The translations under genes and the position numbers were made by a program. Below the pieces are notes generated by a model. That model had not been told where the DNA came from. It searched no databases and was given only the letters and a program-made list of their open reading frames with translations. This document shows positions 1 through 9,031 of a DNA stretch of 64,000 nt, in pieces. Positions within the stretch are counted from its first letter, which is position 1, and the number at the start of each line of letters is the position of its first letter. The stretch comes from Sphingomonas limnosediminicola (GTDB lineage Bacteria > Pseudomonadota > Alphaproteobacteria > Sphingomonadales > Sphingomonadaceae): assembly GCF_039537965.1 (NCBI RefSeq), contig NZ_BAABBM010000001.1, positions 1,897,501 through 1,961,500 of the forward strand, read 5' to 3'.

Positions 1-23
1 GGTTCGAGAACCCATTCACAGTT

Positions 24-64
24 TCAAAAAGCCGCTGCCGGTTCACCGAGCGGCGGCTTTTTCG
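24..64 (+). terminator. Rho-independent terminator upstream of tRNA-Met
   Basis: An A-run leads into a GC-rich hairpin with arms AAAAAGCCGC and GCGGCTTTTT, ending in a T-run. It probably terminates a plus-strand gene lying before the window. Because A and T runs flank both sides, it could act in both directions. Confidence 0.75.
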
Positions 65-123
65 TTTCTGAGCCTGAACCCAGCGCGCGTGAAGCGTGCC
101 GGGTCTCCGGCTCAGCTAATTGG

Positions 124-201
<78 letters not shown>

Positions 202-206
202 CAGAT

Positions 207-231
207 AAGCCGCCTTCGGGCGGCTTTTTTG
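207..231 (+). terminator. Intrinsic terminator after tRNA-fMet
   Basis: The stem AGCCGCC/GGCGGCT closes on a stable TTCG tetraloop and is followed by six T residues. It begins about seven bases after the tRNA CCA end. Confidence 0.9.
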
Positions 232-272
232 TTGGTAAACGCAATGGCGGGCTTTCGATCGCCGGACCTTCT

Positions 273-1952
273 TCAGAAGCCCTTCATCGTCTCCGCAGAG
301 ATCTCCCAGCCGCCCTCGATCCCGGCTGGCACCATATCGCCCGGATCTTCGCCAACTTCAGCGTCAATCAGTCGGGTCAGTTTCTCGCTCATCGCCAGCA
401 TCAAGTCATTGCGGGGGGCATCCCCGGCCGCGAGATTATGCTGCTCATAGGGGTCGCTCTGCGTGTCATAGAGTTCCAGATCGTTGAAGTGCCGCATCTG
501 CTCCAACGTCACCGGACGGTTGTGCTGCATCGGCGAGAAGTAACGCGAGAACACATAGCGGCCATCGAAGACCGAACGGATGGCGCCGCGCTTCCGCAGG
601 TCGGGCAATATCCCCGCCTCCTTGAGCTCGGTTCCCTTGCCGCCCTTGTGGATGAAGTCGAGCGCACGGAAGGCAAAGTCTCCGTCGACATAAGCGAGCA
701 TGTTGAAGTTGTAGAGCGCCCCTTCCCGTAGCGCATTCAGGTCGGCTGCGCCCGGGTTTGCCAGCAGCGGCGAGATGTCTTTGCCAGGAAGGTCCTTCCC
801 GATCGCCGCCTTCTTCTCTGGGACGGCACTGGTCATCGAGACGAACGTCGGCGCAAGGTCGAGGTGCGACGTCAGCGCCCGGCACTCGCGGCCCCCCGGA
901 ACGTCCGGGTGGACGATGATCAGCGGGACATTGTTCTGCTCGCGATAAGCCGTGCCGCCCTTGGCATGAAGCTGGTGCGCGCCGTCGAGATCGCCGTGAT
1001 CTGCCGTGTAGATGACGATCGTTCGGTCGGCCTGCCCCGAAGAGTCGAGCTCGGCGAGAAGGGCGGCGACATTGCGGTCGGCATCTCGAAGACAGTTCAG
1101 GTAATTGTTGTGACGCCGACGCCAGCGCGCATCGTCCTTCGGATTGATCGGCGCGACGAGGGCATCGTGCGACCTCATGTAATCGGCATGGCAGGGCGGA
1201 CGACCAGGTTCGTCCAGCGGCTGGTTATGCGTCACGGGCAGGTCGAACCCCCACTGCTTCGCATAGAGGGGATCGTCGGGGTCGCGGCTGAGCGGCGCAA
1301 CGCCTGGCGGCGGCCCCATCGGCGTGCTCGGATCGCTGGTATCGAAGAACATGACGTCGTGCGGATTGACGAAATTAACCGCGAGGAACCACGGCTTGTT
1401 CTGATGCGCCAGCGCTCGGCCTTTGCCTCGCAACCAGCTGCCAGCCATCGCCGCGGTGATGCCGTCATGCAGGTATCCGCCCTGTTCATGGGCGATGATG
1501 TCGCCGATGCCGAAATAGTCGGAGAAGCCGTAGGCCTCCATCTCGGCGGTAAAGATCTTCGTCGGGGAGCCGAGCTTGTTTACCTCCTCGAACTCCTTGG
1601 TCATGTGCCACTTGCCTTTGTAGGCCGTGTAGTAGCCCGCCTCACGGAGCAGGTCGCCGACCGTCGGCTTGTCCGGGTCGAGGCTCTGGATCCAGGGGAA
1701 GTTCGTGTTGTCGAACATCTTGGTCTTCTGGATGTGCTGACCGGTGTAGATGACCGAGCGCGAAGACGTGCAGACGCACGACGCAATTCGATGATTTGCG
1801 AAATAGGTGCCGGCCTTGCGGAGGCGATCGTGAGCCGGGAGTTCGTACCCGTCCGGAAGTTCGCCTGGCCGGAAATGCCGTTCCTGATCCGTCAGGATGA
1901 ACAGGATGTTGTAGGGGGCTTTTCCGCTCTCAGCCGTACCACTGGTGCTCAC
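273..1952 (-). CDS. Sulfatase family hydrolase
   Basis: This 559-residue protein belongs to the alkaline phosphatase/sulfatase superfamily. The N terminus has the metal-binding strand ILFILTDQ (about 16-23). The putative formylglycine site is C61-T-S-S-R65, with GKWH further on and a TADHGD motif typical of the family. The start is GTG at 1952, with a purine-rich GGGAGAGG Shine-Dalgarno just upstream. No clear signal peptide is visible, so it may be cytoplasmic or exported by another route. The formylglycine motif is unusual because Ser replaces the common Pro or Ala at its third position. No maturase gene is nearby and the substrate is unknown. Confidence 0.85.
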   Translation of the reverse strand: MSTSGTAESGKAPYNILFILTDQERHFRPGELPDGYELPAHDRLRKAGTYFANHRIASCVCTSSRSVIYTGQHIQKTKMFDNTNFPWIQSLDPDKPTVGDLLREAGYYTAYKGKWHMTKEFEEVNKLGSPTKIFTAEMEAYGFSDYFGIGDIIAHEQGGYLHDGITAAMAGSWLRGKGRALAHQNKPWFLAVNFVNPHDVMFFDTSDPSTPMGPPPGVAPLSRDPDDPLYAKQWGFDLPVTHNQPLDEPGRPPCHADYMRSHDALVAPINPKDDARWRRRHNNYLNCLRDADRNVAALLAELDSSGQADRTIVIYTADHGDLDGAHQLHAKGGTAYREQNNVPLIIVHPDVPGGRECRALTSHLDLAPTFVSMTSAVPEKKAAIGKDLPGKDISPLLANPGAADLNALREGALYNFNMLAYVDGDFAFRALDFIHKGGKGTELKEAGILPDLRKRGAIRSVFDGRYVFSRYFSPMQHNRPVTLEQMRHFNDLELYDTQSDPYEQHNLAAGDAPRNDLMLAMSEKLTRLIDAEVGEDPGDMVPAGIEGGWEISAETMKGF

Positions 1953-2105
1953 TATCCTCTCCCGAAAAAACGCAAGGCCAAGCTTGCTCCGGGTCAGGAC
2001 TAAGGGCGGGTTAAACGGAGGTGCATCAGGACTTCCACCGATCAGCGCGCAAACGACCGAGGAGAGGGTAATCCCCGATCGGGCGCGCCTTGAAGCGCCT
2101 ACTTG

Positions 2106-3350
2106 CTAAAAGTTGTATGCGCGCTCGCCATGGTCGGCGATGTCCAGGCCTTCCCGCTCCGCATCGCGCGCATGCCGCAGCGGCATGACAAGCTTGACCA
2201 GGAAAAAGCACAGGGCGGATCCGGCGGCAGACCACCCAATCGCAACGCCAACCGCGGCCAGCTGCGCCACCAGCTGATGTCCAAGCGCATAGTCAGTCGC
2301 GCCATGCCCACCAAGGGCGGGTAAGGCGACGATGGCAGTGCCGATCGAGCCGGTGATGCCGCCAAGCCCGTGAATGCCGAAGACGTCGAGGCTGTCGTCG
2401 AGGCGGAAACGGTTCTTCAGCGACCCGACGAAACCGTAGCAAACCAGGCTCGCCGCGAAGCCCAGCAACATCGCGCCGATTGGACCGCTTTCACCGGCCG
2501 CCGGCGTCACGGCGACCAGTCCGGCCACCGCCCCGGAAGCGCCGCCCAGCATCGACGGCTTTCCCGAGATGACGCGTTCCGCACCCATCCAGCTCAGCGC
2601 GCCGGCGGCAGGCGCGACCAAGGTGTTGATCAGCGCAATCCCCGCGAGGCCATTGGCTTCCAGCGCCGAACCTGCGTTGAACCCGATCCAGCCTACCCAC
2701 AGCAAACCGGCGCCAACCATCGTCAGCGCCAGCGAGTGCGGCGGCATCGCTTCCCTGAGGTGACCGATCCGCGAACCGGCGAAATAGACGCCGACCAATC
2801 CGGCGATGCCCGAATTGATGTGCACGACCGTGCCGCCCGCAAAGTCGATCGCGCCGACCTTGAACAGCAGTCCCTCGCTCGCCCACACCATGTGCGCAAG
2901 CGGCGCATAGACCACCGTCAGCCACAAGGCGGCGAATACCATCATCGAGGAAAAGCGGACCCGCTCGACCAGCGCGCCGATCACCAATGCGCCGGTGATA
3001 GCGGCGAAGCTCATTTGGAAGGCAGCGAAGACCAGCTCCGGAATCGCCTTGCCGCTGGCCCCAACCGCCCAAGCCGACGTGTCGGTCATGCCGGCGAAAC
3101 CCGCCTTCGACAGACTTCCGATCAGCCAGTTGCCGCCGCTGAAAGCGAGGCTGTAGTCCCACAGTACCCAGGTCAGGATTGCCACCGCGGCAATGCCGAG
3201 CACCTGGCTCATCACCGACAGCAAGTTCTTTGCACGGACGAGGCCGCCGTAGAAGAGTGCGAGACCCGGCAGGATCATCAGCATCACCAGCGCCGTTGAG
3301 ACCAGCATCCACGCCGTGTCGCCGCTGTCGATCACCAGCTGCCCCGCCAT
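2106..3350 (-). CDS. amtB: Ammonium transporter, Amt/MEP/Rh family
   Basis: This 414-residue polytopic inner-membrane protein has about 11 hydrophobic segments. It contains the Amt signatures LALFYGGLVRAKN near the N terminus, FNAGSALEANG in the middle and FGIHGLGGITG near the C terminus. It conducts ammonium/ammonia across the inner membrane. The start is taken as ATG at 3350, four bases after GGGAGG. A GTG one codon earlier would leave almost no spacing. The usual partner glnK is absent on either side. About 150 bp separates it from the downstream sulfatase, so the two may not be co-transcribed. Confidence 0.93.
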   Translation of the reverse strand: MAGQLVIDSGDTAWMLVSTALVMLMILPGLALFYGGLVRAKNLLSVMSQVLGIAAVAILTWVLWDYSLAFSGGNWLIGSLSKAGFAGMTDTSAWAVGASGKAIPELVFAAFQMSFAAITGALVIGALVERVRFSSMMVFAALWLTVVYAPLAHMVWASEGLLFKVGAIDFAGGTVVHINSGIAGLVGVYFAGSRIGHLREAMPPHSLALTMVGAGLLWVGWIGFNAGSALEANGLAGIALINTLVAPAAGALSWMGAERVISGKPSMLGGASGAVAGLVAVTPAAGESGPIGAMLLGFAASLVCYGFVGSLKNRFRLDDSLDVFGIHGLGGITGSIGTAIVALPALGGHGATDYALGHQLVAQLAAVGVAIGWSAAGSALCFFLVKLVMPLRHARDAEREGLDIADHGERAYNF

Positions 3351-3424
3351 CACGCCTCCCGCTTGCTGCAGCGCACAAGCTAGCTGCGCGGAGGCAGCGG
3401 GCCACGTGAAAGGTTCACATCATT

Positions 3425-4594
3425 TCAGGGCGTCGGCGGCTCCGGGTGCGCGGCCTTCCATTCCATCGCGCGATGGACCCGATCCTCCACCGACGGGTGG
3501 TCGTAGAAGAAGACTTCCTCGATCTTGTTAGGCCGCGGATAGCGATATTCCGCCGTCTTCACCAAGGCGGTCGAAAGGGCGTCCGGCCTGTTCTCCGTTC
3601 GCAGCGAATAATCGTCGGCCTGAGTCTCCAACGTTCTTCCAAACGTGTTGAGCAATGGCGAGGCGAGCAGCGCGAACAGGGAGATCATGAAGAACAGCAC
3701 GGGAATGCCGCGTGGATCGCTCAGCTGTGCACTGGTCCCGAACCAGCGCGCGAACGGCGGATACAGTCGGTCGGCCAGCCAGAAGAGGACGATCGCGAGC
3801 GCAGAGAAGAACAGGATGCCCCACCAGGTGTGCTTCAGCACATAGTGGCCGATTTCATGCCCGGTGACGGCCCGCACCTCGTCCAGCGAGGCGTTTTTGA
3901 GCGCGACGTCGGAGATAGCGACGCGCGCCGTGTTGCCGACGCCGCCGGCATTGGCGGTGAAGTTATTGGACTGCCGAGACCCGTCGAACATGAACACCCG
4001 CTCCGGCGGGATGCCTGCGCGCTGGGCCATACCGACGACCGCGTCTCGCACCTGTCCCGGCGGCACGGGCTCGTATTTGTTGAACATGGGCTCGATCAGA
4101 ACGGGTGCCAGCAGCATGATGAATGCTAGGCCCACCGCGGTCAGTCCCGCAGACCACAGCCACCAGCGCTTCGCCGCCCGGCGCATCAGCCAATAGACGC
4201 CGATCATGAAAAGCGCGGTGATCAGCGCGCTGACGAAATTCGACAACGCCGCCTGGCCCAGGAAGTCACCAAGCGGCTGGCTCGTCCTCCCATAGCCCTT
4301 CTCGCGGAAGTAGCTTTCGTAGAGCGTCCACGGCACCGTTATCAGCGCGGATAGGATGAAGTAGACGAAGGCGATGACAAAGGCGCGCAAGTTCTTGCGG
4401 CGCTCCGGGATCTTCGCCTCGATCCGGTCGAGGGCTCCCGACCTCACAATCAGCCACGTGACGAGCGCACCAACAAGGAGGCTCCAGAACAGCATCCATT
4501 CCTTGCCGATCGTGTAATCATGCGCCTTCTGCAGCGCCGCCGGCCCGAGACTATCGATATATCGCGCCGTCGCTGCGTTGGGATCGAATGCCAT
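3425..4594 (-). CDS. M48 family (Ste24-like) membrane metalloprotease
   Basis: This 389-residue integral membrane zinc endopeptidase resembles CAAX prenyl protease 1/Ste24. It has an N-terminal M48 extension with several membrane segments, then the zinc motif HEIGHYVLKH preceded by EVRAVTG. A distal E-T-Q-A-D-D-Y segment likely supplies the third zinc ligand. The hydrophobic stretch following the HExxH motif matches the family. In bacteria such proteins take part in membrane protein quality control. Substrates here are unknown. It stands alone between amtB and the divergently transcribed ligase gene. Confidence 0.88.
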   Translation of the reverse strand: MAFDPNAATARYIDSLGPAALQKAHDYTIGKEWMLFWSLLVGALVTWLIVRSGALDRIEAKIPERRKNLRAFVIAFVYFILSALITVPWTLYESYFREKGYGRTSQPLGDFLGQAALSNFVSALITALFMIGVYWLMRRAAKRWWLWSAGLTAVGLAFIMLLAPVLIEPMFNKYEPVPPGQVRDAVVGMAQRAGIPPERVFMFDGSRQSNNFTANAGGVGNTARVAISDVALKNASLDEVRAVTGHEIGHYVLKHTWWGILFFSALAIVLFWLADRLYPPFARWFGTSAQLSDPRGIPVLFFMISLFALLASPLLNTFGRTLETQADDYSLRTENRPDALSTALVKTAEYRYPRPNKIEEVFFYDHPSVEDRVHRAMEWKAAHPEPPTP

Positions 4595-4698
4595 ATGTCC
4601 TCCACTTTGGGCCGGGAGCGTAACAGTCGTTGCGCCAATCGCAACGGGAACGACTGCGAAGGGTAGGCGATTGTCTGCAGGTGGCGAAAAGCAATCAT

Positions 4699-5706
4699 AT
4701 GCTGGCGCCGATGGAGGCGCTGCTTGCGGTCGAATTGCCCGAGGGCGACGGCTGGCAGTTCGAGCCCAAATGGGACGGCTTCCGCTGCCTTGCGCGGCGC
4801 GAGGGCGACGAGGTCACGCTGACGTCCAAGTCCGGAAAGCCGCTCGCGCGCTACTTCCCCGAAGTCGTCGAAATGCTGCTCGGCACCAAGGGGCGGCAAT
4901 TCATGCTCGATGGCGAGCTGATCATCTCCGTCGGCGACGTCCTCTCGTTCGACGCGCTGCAGATGCGGCTGCATCCGGCGGAGAGCCGGATCCGCAAGCT
5001 CGCGGTTCAGACGCCGGCTGAGCTCATGGCGTTCGACCTTCTGGAGGTCAGCGGCAAGGGCCTGCTCGAAGAACCGCTGTCGAAACGGCGCCAGGCGCTC
5101 GAAAAGTTCATGGCGTCGAATAAGCCCGCCGGCCTGCGGCTCTCACCCGCCACGGCTGACCGCAAGACAGCCATCGATTGGCTCAAGCGGAGCGGGGGAG
5201 CACTCGACGGCGTGATCGCCAAGCGGCTCGACCTCGAATATCGCTCGGGCGAGCGGGCGATGATCAAGGTCAAGCAACAGCGCACCGCAGACTGCATCGT
5301 TGGTGGATTTCGATATGCCGAAAAGAAGAAGGAAGTCGGCTCGCTACTGCTCGGGCTCTACGACGATGATGGCCTGCTTCATCATGTCGGTTTTACTTCC
5401 GCGATCCCATCCGCCGATCGGGCGCCGCTGACCAAGAAGCTCGAAGCCCTGATTGAAGCGCCTGGCTTCACCGGCGACGCACCGGGAGGCCCGAGCCGCT
5501 GGGCCAACGCGCGCTCGGCGGAATGGCAGCCGCTCAAGCCCAAGCTCGTCGTCGAGGTTCGCTATGACCAGGTCACGGGCCGCCGCTTCCGCCACGGCAC
5601 GGGCTTCCTGCGCTGGCGCCCGGACAAGAGCCCCAAGCAATGCACCTTCCAGCAATTGGCGCCCGAGCTCCGGCCGTCCGAGCTCAAGGAATTGTTCGGC
5701 CAATGA
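4699..5706 (+). CDS. ligC: ATP-dependent DNA ligase (LigC type)
   Basis: This 335-residue ligase has the adenylation motif EPKWDGFR with nucleophile K25, LDGEL (motif III), LMAFDLLEV, DGVIAKR (motif IV) and MIKVKQQRTADCIVGG (motif V). An OB-fold domain follows. It resembles the stand-alone LigC enzymes used in base-excision or single-strand break repair, without the nuclease or polymerase domains of LigD. ATG at 4699 is preferred because the family normally begins just before this point. Earlier in-frame starts only add an unconserved arginine-rich tail. No Ku gene is present. The stop overlaps the start of alkB. Confidence 0.88.
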   Translation: MLAPMEALLAVELPEGDGWQFEPKWDGFRCLARREGDEVTLTSKSGKPLARYFPEVVEMLLGTKGRQFMLDGELIISVGDVLSFDALQMRLHPAESRIRKLAVQTPAELMAFDLLEVSGKGLLEEPLSKRRQALEKFMASNKPAGLRLSPATADRKTAIDWLKRSGGALDGVIAKRLDLEYRSGERAMIKVKQQRTADCIVGGFRYAEKKKEVGSLLLGLYDDDGLLHHVGFTSAIPSADRAPLTKKLEALIEAPGFTGDAPGGPSRWANARSAEWQPLKPKLVVEVRYDQVTGRRFRHGTGFLRWRPDKSPKQCTFQQLAPELRPSELKELFGQ

Positions 5707-6284
5707 GCCTACTGTTCGACGAGCCGTTTATCGGCGGCCTGCGCTATCGAAACGACGTCATCACCGAAGACGAAGAGCAGGCGCTCCTCGCGCGGCTGAT
5801 GCCGCTCGACCTTGCGCCGTTCAGATTCCACGGCTGGCTCGGTAATCGGAAAACCCAGAGCTTCGGCTGGCGCTACGATTTCGACGACGCGAGCTTCACG
5901 CCAGGAGAGCAAATGCCCGACTGGTTGAAGCCGCTCCGCGAGAAGGCGGCCGCTCTCGCGGGCCTTCCGCTCGACGAATTCGTCCAGGTCCTCGTCGCGC
6001 GATACGACCCGAGCGCGGGCATTGGCTGGCACCGCGACCGCGATGTATTCGAACGGGTGGTCGGAATCTCGCTCAACACCCCCGCCACGCTTCGCTTCCG
6101 CCAACGCACCGCTAGCGGCTTCCGCCGTGCCAATGTCGAGGTCGAGCCTCGCTCCGCCTACCTGCTGTCGGGCGAAGCCCGCCACGACTGGGACCACAGC
6201 ATCGCGCCCGGCGACCAGCTACGCTTCTCCATCACCTTCCGCACGCTTTCGGATAAAGGACGCCGTATCGCCGCCGACGCCTAG
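5703..6284 (+). CDS. alkB: AlkB-like 2OG-Fe(II) dioxygenase
   Basis: This 193-residue protein is of the AlkB family, which reverses N-alkyl lesions in DNA or RNA using iron and 2-oxoglutarate. The iron ligands are visible as WHRD (HxD) and the distal His in RHDWDHSI. The 2-oxoglutarate-binding R-F-S-I-T-F-R closes the core. The substrate lid region reads FGWRYDFDDASFTPGEQMP. Its ATG lies inside the stop of the ligase gene (ATGA), implying translational coupling and a shared DNA-repair role. It could equally be one of the broader AlkB-like proteins with another substrate. Confidence 0.88.
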   Translation: MSLLFDEPFIGGLRYRNDVITEDEEQALLARLMPLDLAPFRFHGWLGNRKTQSFGWRYDFDDASFTPGEQMPDWLKPLREKAAALAGLPLDEFVQVLVARYDPSAGIGWHRDRDVFERVVGISLNTPATLRFRQRTASGFRRANVEVEPRSAYLLSGEARHDWDHSIAPGDQLRFSITFRTLSDKGRRIAADA

Positions 6285-7162
6285 CGCATCTCGAAGCCGG
6301 CAAGGCACTCGGCAACCCAACGCGCGGCCGTCAAAGCGCTAAGATCCGTCGCGTCGAGCGAAGCATCCCATTCTGTCAGGTCAATGACGCGAACGCGTGG
6401 ATCGGATGCCAGCCACCGAACTGCGCTGAAAAAATCCACGACCCGCATTCCACCCGGTCGGGCTCCCGGTGCGCTGGGGAATTGCGAGCGGTCGATGACG
6501 TCGATGTCGCAATCGACAACGATCGCCTGGCAGTGACTCACATGGTCGAGCGACTGGCCGATTGCTTGGGCGATGCCGTTGCGGTGCACTTCGCCGATCG
6601 TGACGACGAAATTGCCGGCAGCGACCGCGTCCTCGTGCATCTCGCGGCTGTTGGCGAAGCTGGCGAGGCCCACCTGCGCGATATTTGCGCCGGGCAAGCC
6701 ATCCTCGATCAGAGCCCGAACCGGGTTGCCGTTGCCGAGGCCTGCGTCGAGGTCGCGCATGTCGAAATGGGCGTCGAGCGTGATCAGCCCGACCTGTTTC
6801 AGGTCGACCCCAAGCCCGAGCACGCCGGGCCGCGTCACGGCATTGTTTCCCCCGACCAGCAAGGTCAGCGAATGCGCTCCCGCGCTCGCAGCAACCGCCT
6901 CGCGGATGTACGGCGTGGCGTCTTCGATGCTGAGGCCGTCGATCGCGACATCACCGCGGTCGGCGACTTTTGTCGAAAGCTCGCGCCCGCTTTCGATGTC
7001 GTAGCGCCCGATCCGACGCAGCGTCTGCCGAAGCAGTCCCGGCGCCAGATCGCAGCGCCCCGGCGTCACCGATCCGGAAGCGAGCGGCGCGCCGACCAAC
7101 CCCACGGGCGCCTCGCCATGCGAGGTCGAAACGAGGTCGGAAAGGTTGGGCCAGCCTGACAT
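6281..7162 (-). CDS. hutG: Arginase-family formimidoylglutamase (HutG-like)
   Basis: This 293-residue ureohydrolase-fold protein sits next to hutI, hutU and hutH. It is therefore likely to hydrolyse N-formimidoyl-L-glutamate, the last hut step. Two manganese motifs are intact: LDAHFDMRD and VVDCDIDVIDRSQFPSAPG. The first motif reads VGGNNAVTR where arginases normally have GGDHS, so an Asn stands at the metal-ligand His position. It is divergent from hutI with only 41 bp between start codons. Its 3' end overlaps alkB by 4 bp. Family assignment is firm; exact substrate is inferred from context. Confidence 0.85.
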   Translation of the reverse strand: MSGWPNLSDLVSTSHGEAPVGLVGAPLASGSVTPGRCDLAPGLLRQTLRRIGRYDIESGRELSTKVADRGDVAIDGLSIEDATPYIREAVAASAGAHSLTLLVGGNNAVTRPGVLGLGVDLKQVGLITLDAHFDMRDLDAGLGNGNPVRALIEDGLPGANIAQVGLASFANSREMHEDAVAAGNFVVTIGEVHRNGIAQAIGQSLDHVSHCQAIVVDCDIDVIDRSQFPSAPGARPGGMRVVDFFSAVRWLASDPRVRVIDLTEWDASLDATDLSALTAARWVAECLAGFEMR

Positions 7163-7203
7163 CGCTTTGACCGTAGCAACTCGGCTCGCTTAAGTGCAGC
7201 GCT

Positions 7204-8415
7204 ATGTGGGACCGCCTCCTCGTCGACTGCAACATCGCTTGCCTGGAGGATCGCCCTGGTAGCCCGCTCGGCCTGATCGAGAATGGCGCAATCGGGATCA
7301 CCGACGGCAAGATCGTTCGGGTCGGCAAGCGCACGGAGCTTGCTGGATATCGGGCCAAGCAGGTCGACGCACTCGGCGGCGCGTGGGTCACGCCCGGCCT
7401 GATCGACTGCCACACGCACCTGGTCTTTGGCGGCACACGCGCCGACGAGCACGCCATGCGCCGTGCTGGCGCCACCTATGAGGAGATCGCCAAGGCCGGA
7501 GGCGGAATCGCGTCGACCGTGGCCAGGACCGCCGCCGCGTCGGACGACGAGCTACTCGATCAAAGCCGCCGTCGCCTGCATGCGCTGATGCGCGGGGGTT
7601 GCACGACCATCGAAGTGAAGTCTGGCTACGGGCTCGACACGCCGAGCGAGCTGCGGCTGCTCCGGATCGCCGGCCAGCTGGGGAAAGACGAAGCGGTGCG
7701 CATCGTCCCGACCCTCCTCGCGCTTCACGCCTTGCCCGCGGACCAGAAGGATCGCCGTGCCCACTACGTCAGCGAGATCGTCGACAAGCTGATTCCGGAG
7801 GCCGCGAAGCAGCGCATCGCGACCAGCGTCGACGCCTTTTGCGAAGGCATTGCTTTCACGCCCCAGGAAGTCGAGCGCGTGTTCAAGGTCGCCGCGCACC
7901 ACGGCCTCAGCGTGCGCCTCCACGCCGAGCAGCTTTCAAATCAACATGGCGCTGCGCTAGCGGCCAAGTACCGCGCGCTCTCCGCCGACCACCTTGAACA
8001 CCTCGACGAGGTTGGCGCCAAGGCGATGGCGGCGGCCGGTACCGTCGCGGTGCTGCTGCCCGGCGCCTTCTATGCGCTGCAGGAGGAGCGAAAGCCTCCG
8101 GTCGCCCTTCTGCGCAAGCACAAGGTGCCGATCGCCGTCGCCACCGACTGCAACCCGGGCACCTCGCCGATGCTGTCGCCGACGTTGGCAATCAACATGG
8201 CGTGCACCCTGTTCGGCCTTACGCCGGAAGAAGCGCTGGCCGGGATGACCGTCAACGCCGCCCGCGCGCTTGGACTCGCGCATTCCATCGGCACCATCGC
8301 CGCGGGCAAGCAGGCGGACCTGTGCGTCTGGCAGATCGAAAGCCTGAGCGAGCTTGGCTACTGGGTCGGCCTACCGGGACCGGAACGCCGCATATTTGGG
8401 GGAAAAGATGCCTAG
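7204..8415 (+). CDS. hutI: Imidazolonepropionase
   Basis: This 403-residue amidohydrolase opens 4-imidazolone-5-propanoate to formimidoylglutamate. It carries the metal-binding DCHTHLVFGG near residue 65, the substrate loop KSGYGLDT, and the catalytic H-A-E-Q-L and ATDCNPGTSP segments typical of HutI. It is cytoplasmic and the first gene of a plus-strand hut operon. The downstream membrane-protein gene starts inside its last codons. Confidence 0.95.
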   Translation: MWDRLLVDCNIACLEDRPGSPLGLIENGAIGITDGKIVRVGKRTELAGYRAKQVDALGGAWVTPGLIDCHTHLVFGGTRADEHAMRRAGATYEEIAKAGGGIASTVARTAAASDDELLDQSRRRLHALMRGGCTTIEVKSGYGLDTPSELRLLRIAGQLGKDEAVRIVPTLLALHALPADQKDRRAHYVSEIVDKLIPEAAKQRIATSVDAFCEGIAFTPQEVERVFKVAAHHGLSVRLHAEQLSNQHGAALAAKYRALSADHLEHLDEVGAKAMAAAGTVAVLLPGAFYALQEERKPPVALLRKHKVPIAVATDCNPGTSPMLSPTLAINMACTLFGLTPEEALAGMTVNAARALGLAHSIGTIAAGKQADLCVWQIESLSELGYWVGLPGPERRIFGGKDA

Positions 8416-9016
8416 AGCTGCCGCCGCGATCGTCGCGATTGTCTGTTGGGCGGGGCTGGCAATCCAGTTTGCCGCCACGTTCTCCGGTGCGCACGACGCA
8501 GCTACTGCCGTCTGGATCCTCGCGCGTTTCTTCACCGTCCTGACCAACCTCTTCGTGGCCATCGCGATGACCGCAGTCGCCATCGACCGGCCGGTTTCCG
8601 CGCAAATCCTCGGTGGGCTGACGCTGGCAATCATCCTGGTCGGCGTCGTCTACATGACGCTCCTCAGAGGACTATTGCACCTCAGCGGCGGCGCGATGCT
8701 TGCTGACACCTTGCTTCACAAGGTTTCACCCATAGCCATGGCACTGTGGTGGCTGCTGTTCGCACCGAAAGCGCGGCTGAAATACAACGCGCCGATCTGG
8801 TGGGCCGCTTACCCGCTTGCCTATTTCGCTTATGCGCTTGTGCGGGGTCATTACGAGGGGCGCTACCCTTATCCCTTCATCGATGTCGGCAAGCTCGGCT
8901 GGCTCCAGACCGCGATCAATGCCGGCGGCATCGCGCTTGGTTTCATCCTCGCCGGCTATGCGCTCGTCTGGTTCGACAGCTGGCGCCCACTTGGGTCGAA
9001 GCGCGCGAAGGGCTAG
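8408..9016 (+). CDS. Pr6Pr-like family membrane protein within hut operon
   Basis: This protein of about 202 residues has six predicted membrane helices. It matches the Pr6Pr/FAR-17a-AIG1-like family by its FTVLTNL motif after helix 1-2, the L-L-H-K-V-S-P segment, and the PYPFIDVGKLG segment before the last helix. ATG at 8408 overlaps the hutI stop by 8 bp and follows GGGGGAAAAG. Function is unknown; placement between hutI and hutU suggests co-expression with histidine degradation. It might be a hydrolase-like or transport-related accessory, but nothing in the sequence decides this. Confidence 0.75.
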   Translation: MPRAAAAIVAIVCWAGLAIQFAATFSGAHDAATAVWILARFFTVLTNLFVAIAMTAVAIDRPVSAQILGGLTLAIILVGVVYMTLLRGLLHLSGGAMLADTLLHKVSPIAMALWWLLFAPKARLKYNAPIWWAAYPLAYFAYALVRGHYEGRYPYPFIDVGKLGWLQTAINAGGIALGFILAGYALVWFDSWRPLGSKRAKG

Positions 9017-9031
9017 AGGCTCCGCGAGCAA

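Noticed and set aside
1..20. GGTTCGAGAACCC resembling a tRNA T arm
   Set aside because: No CCA end or acceptor strand follows, so it is only an inverted repeat near the window edge.
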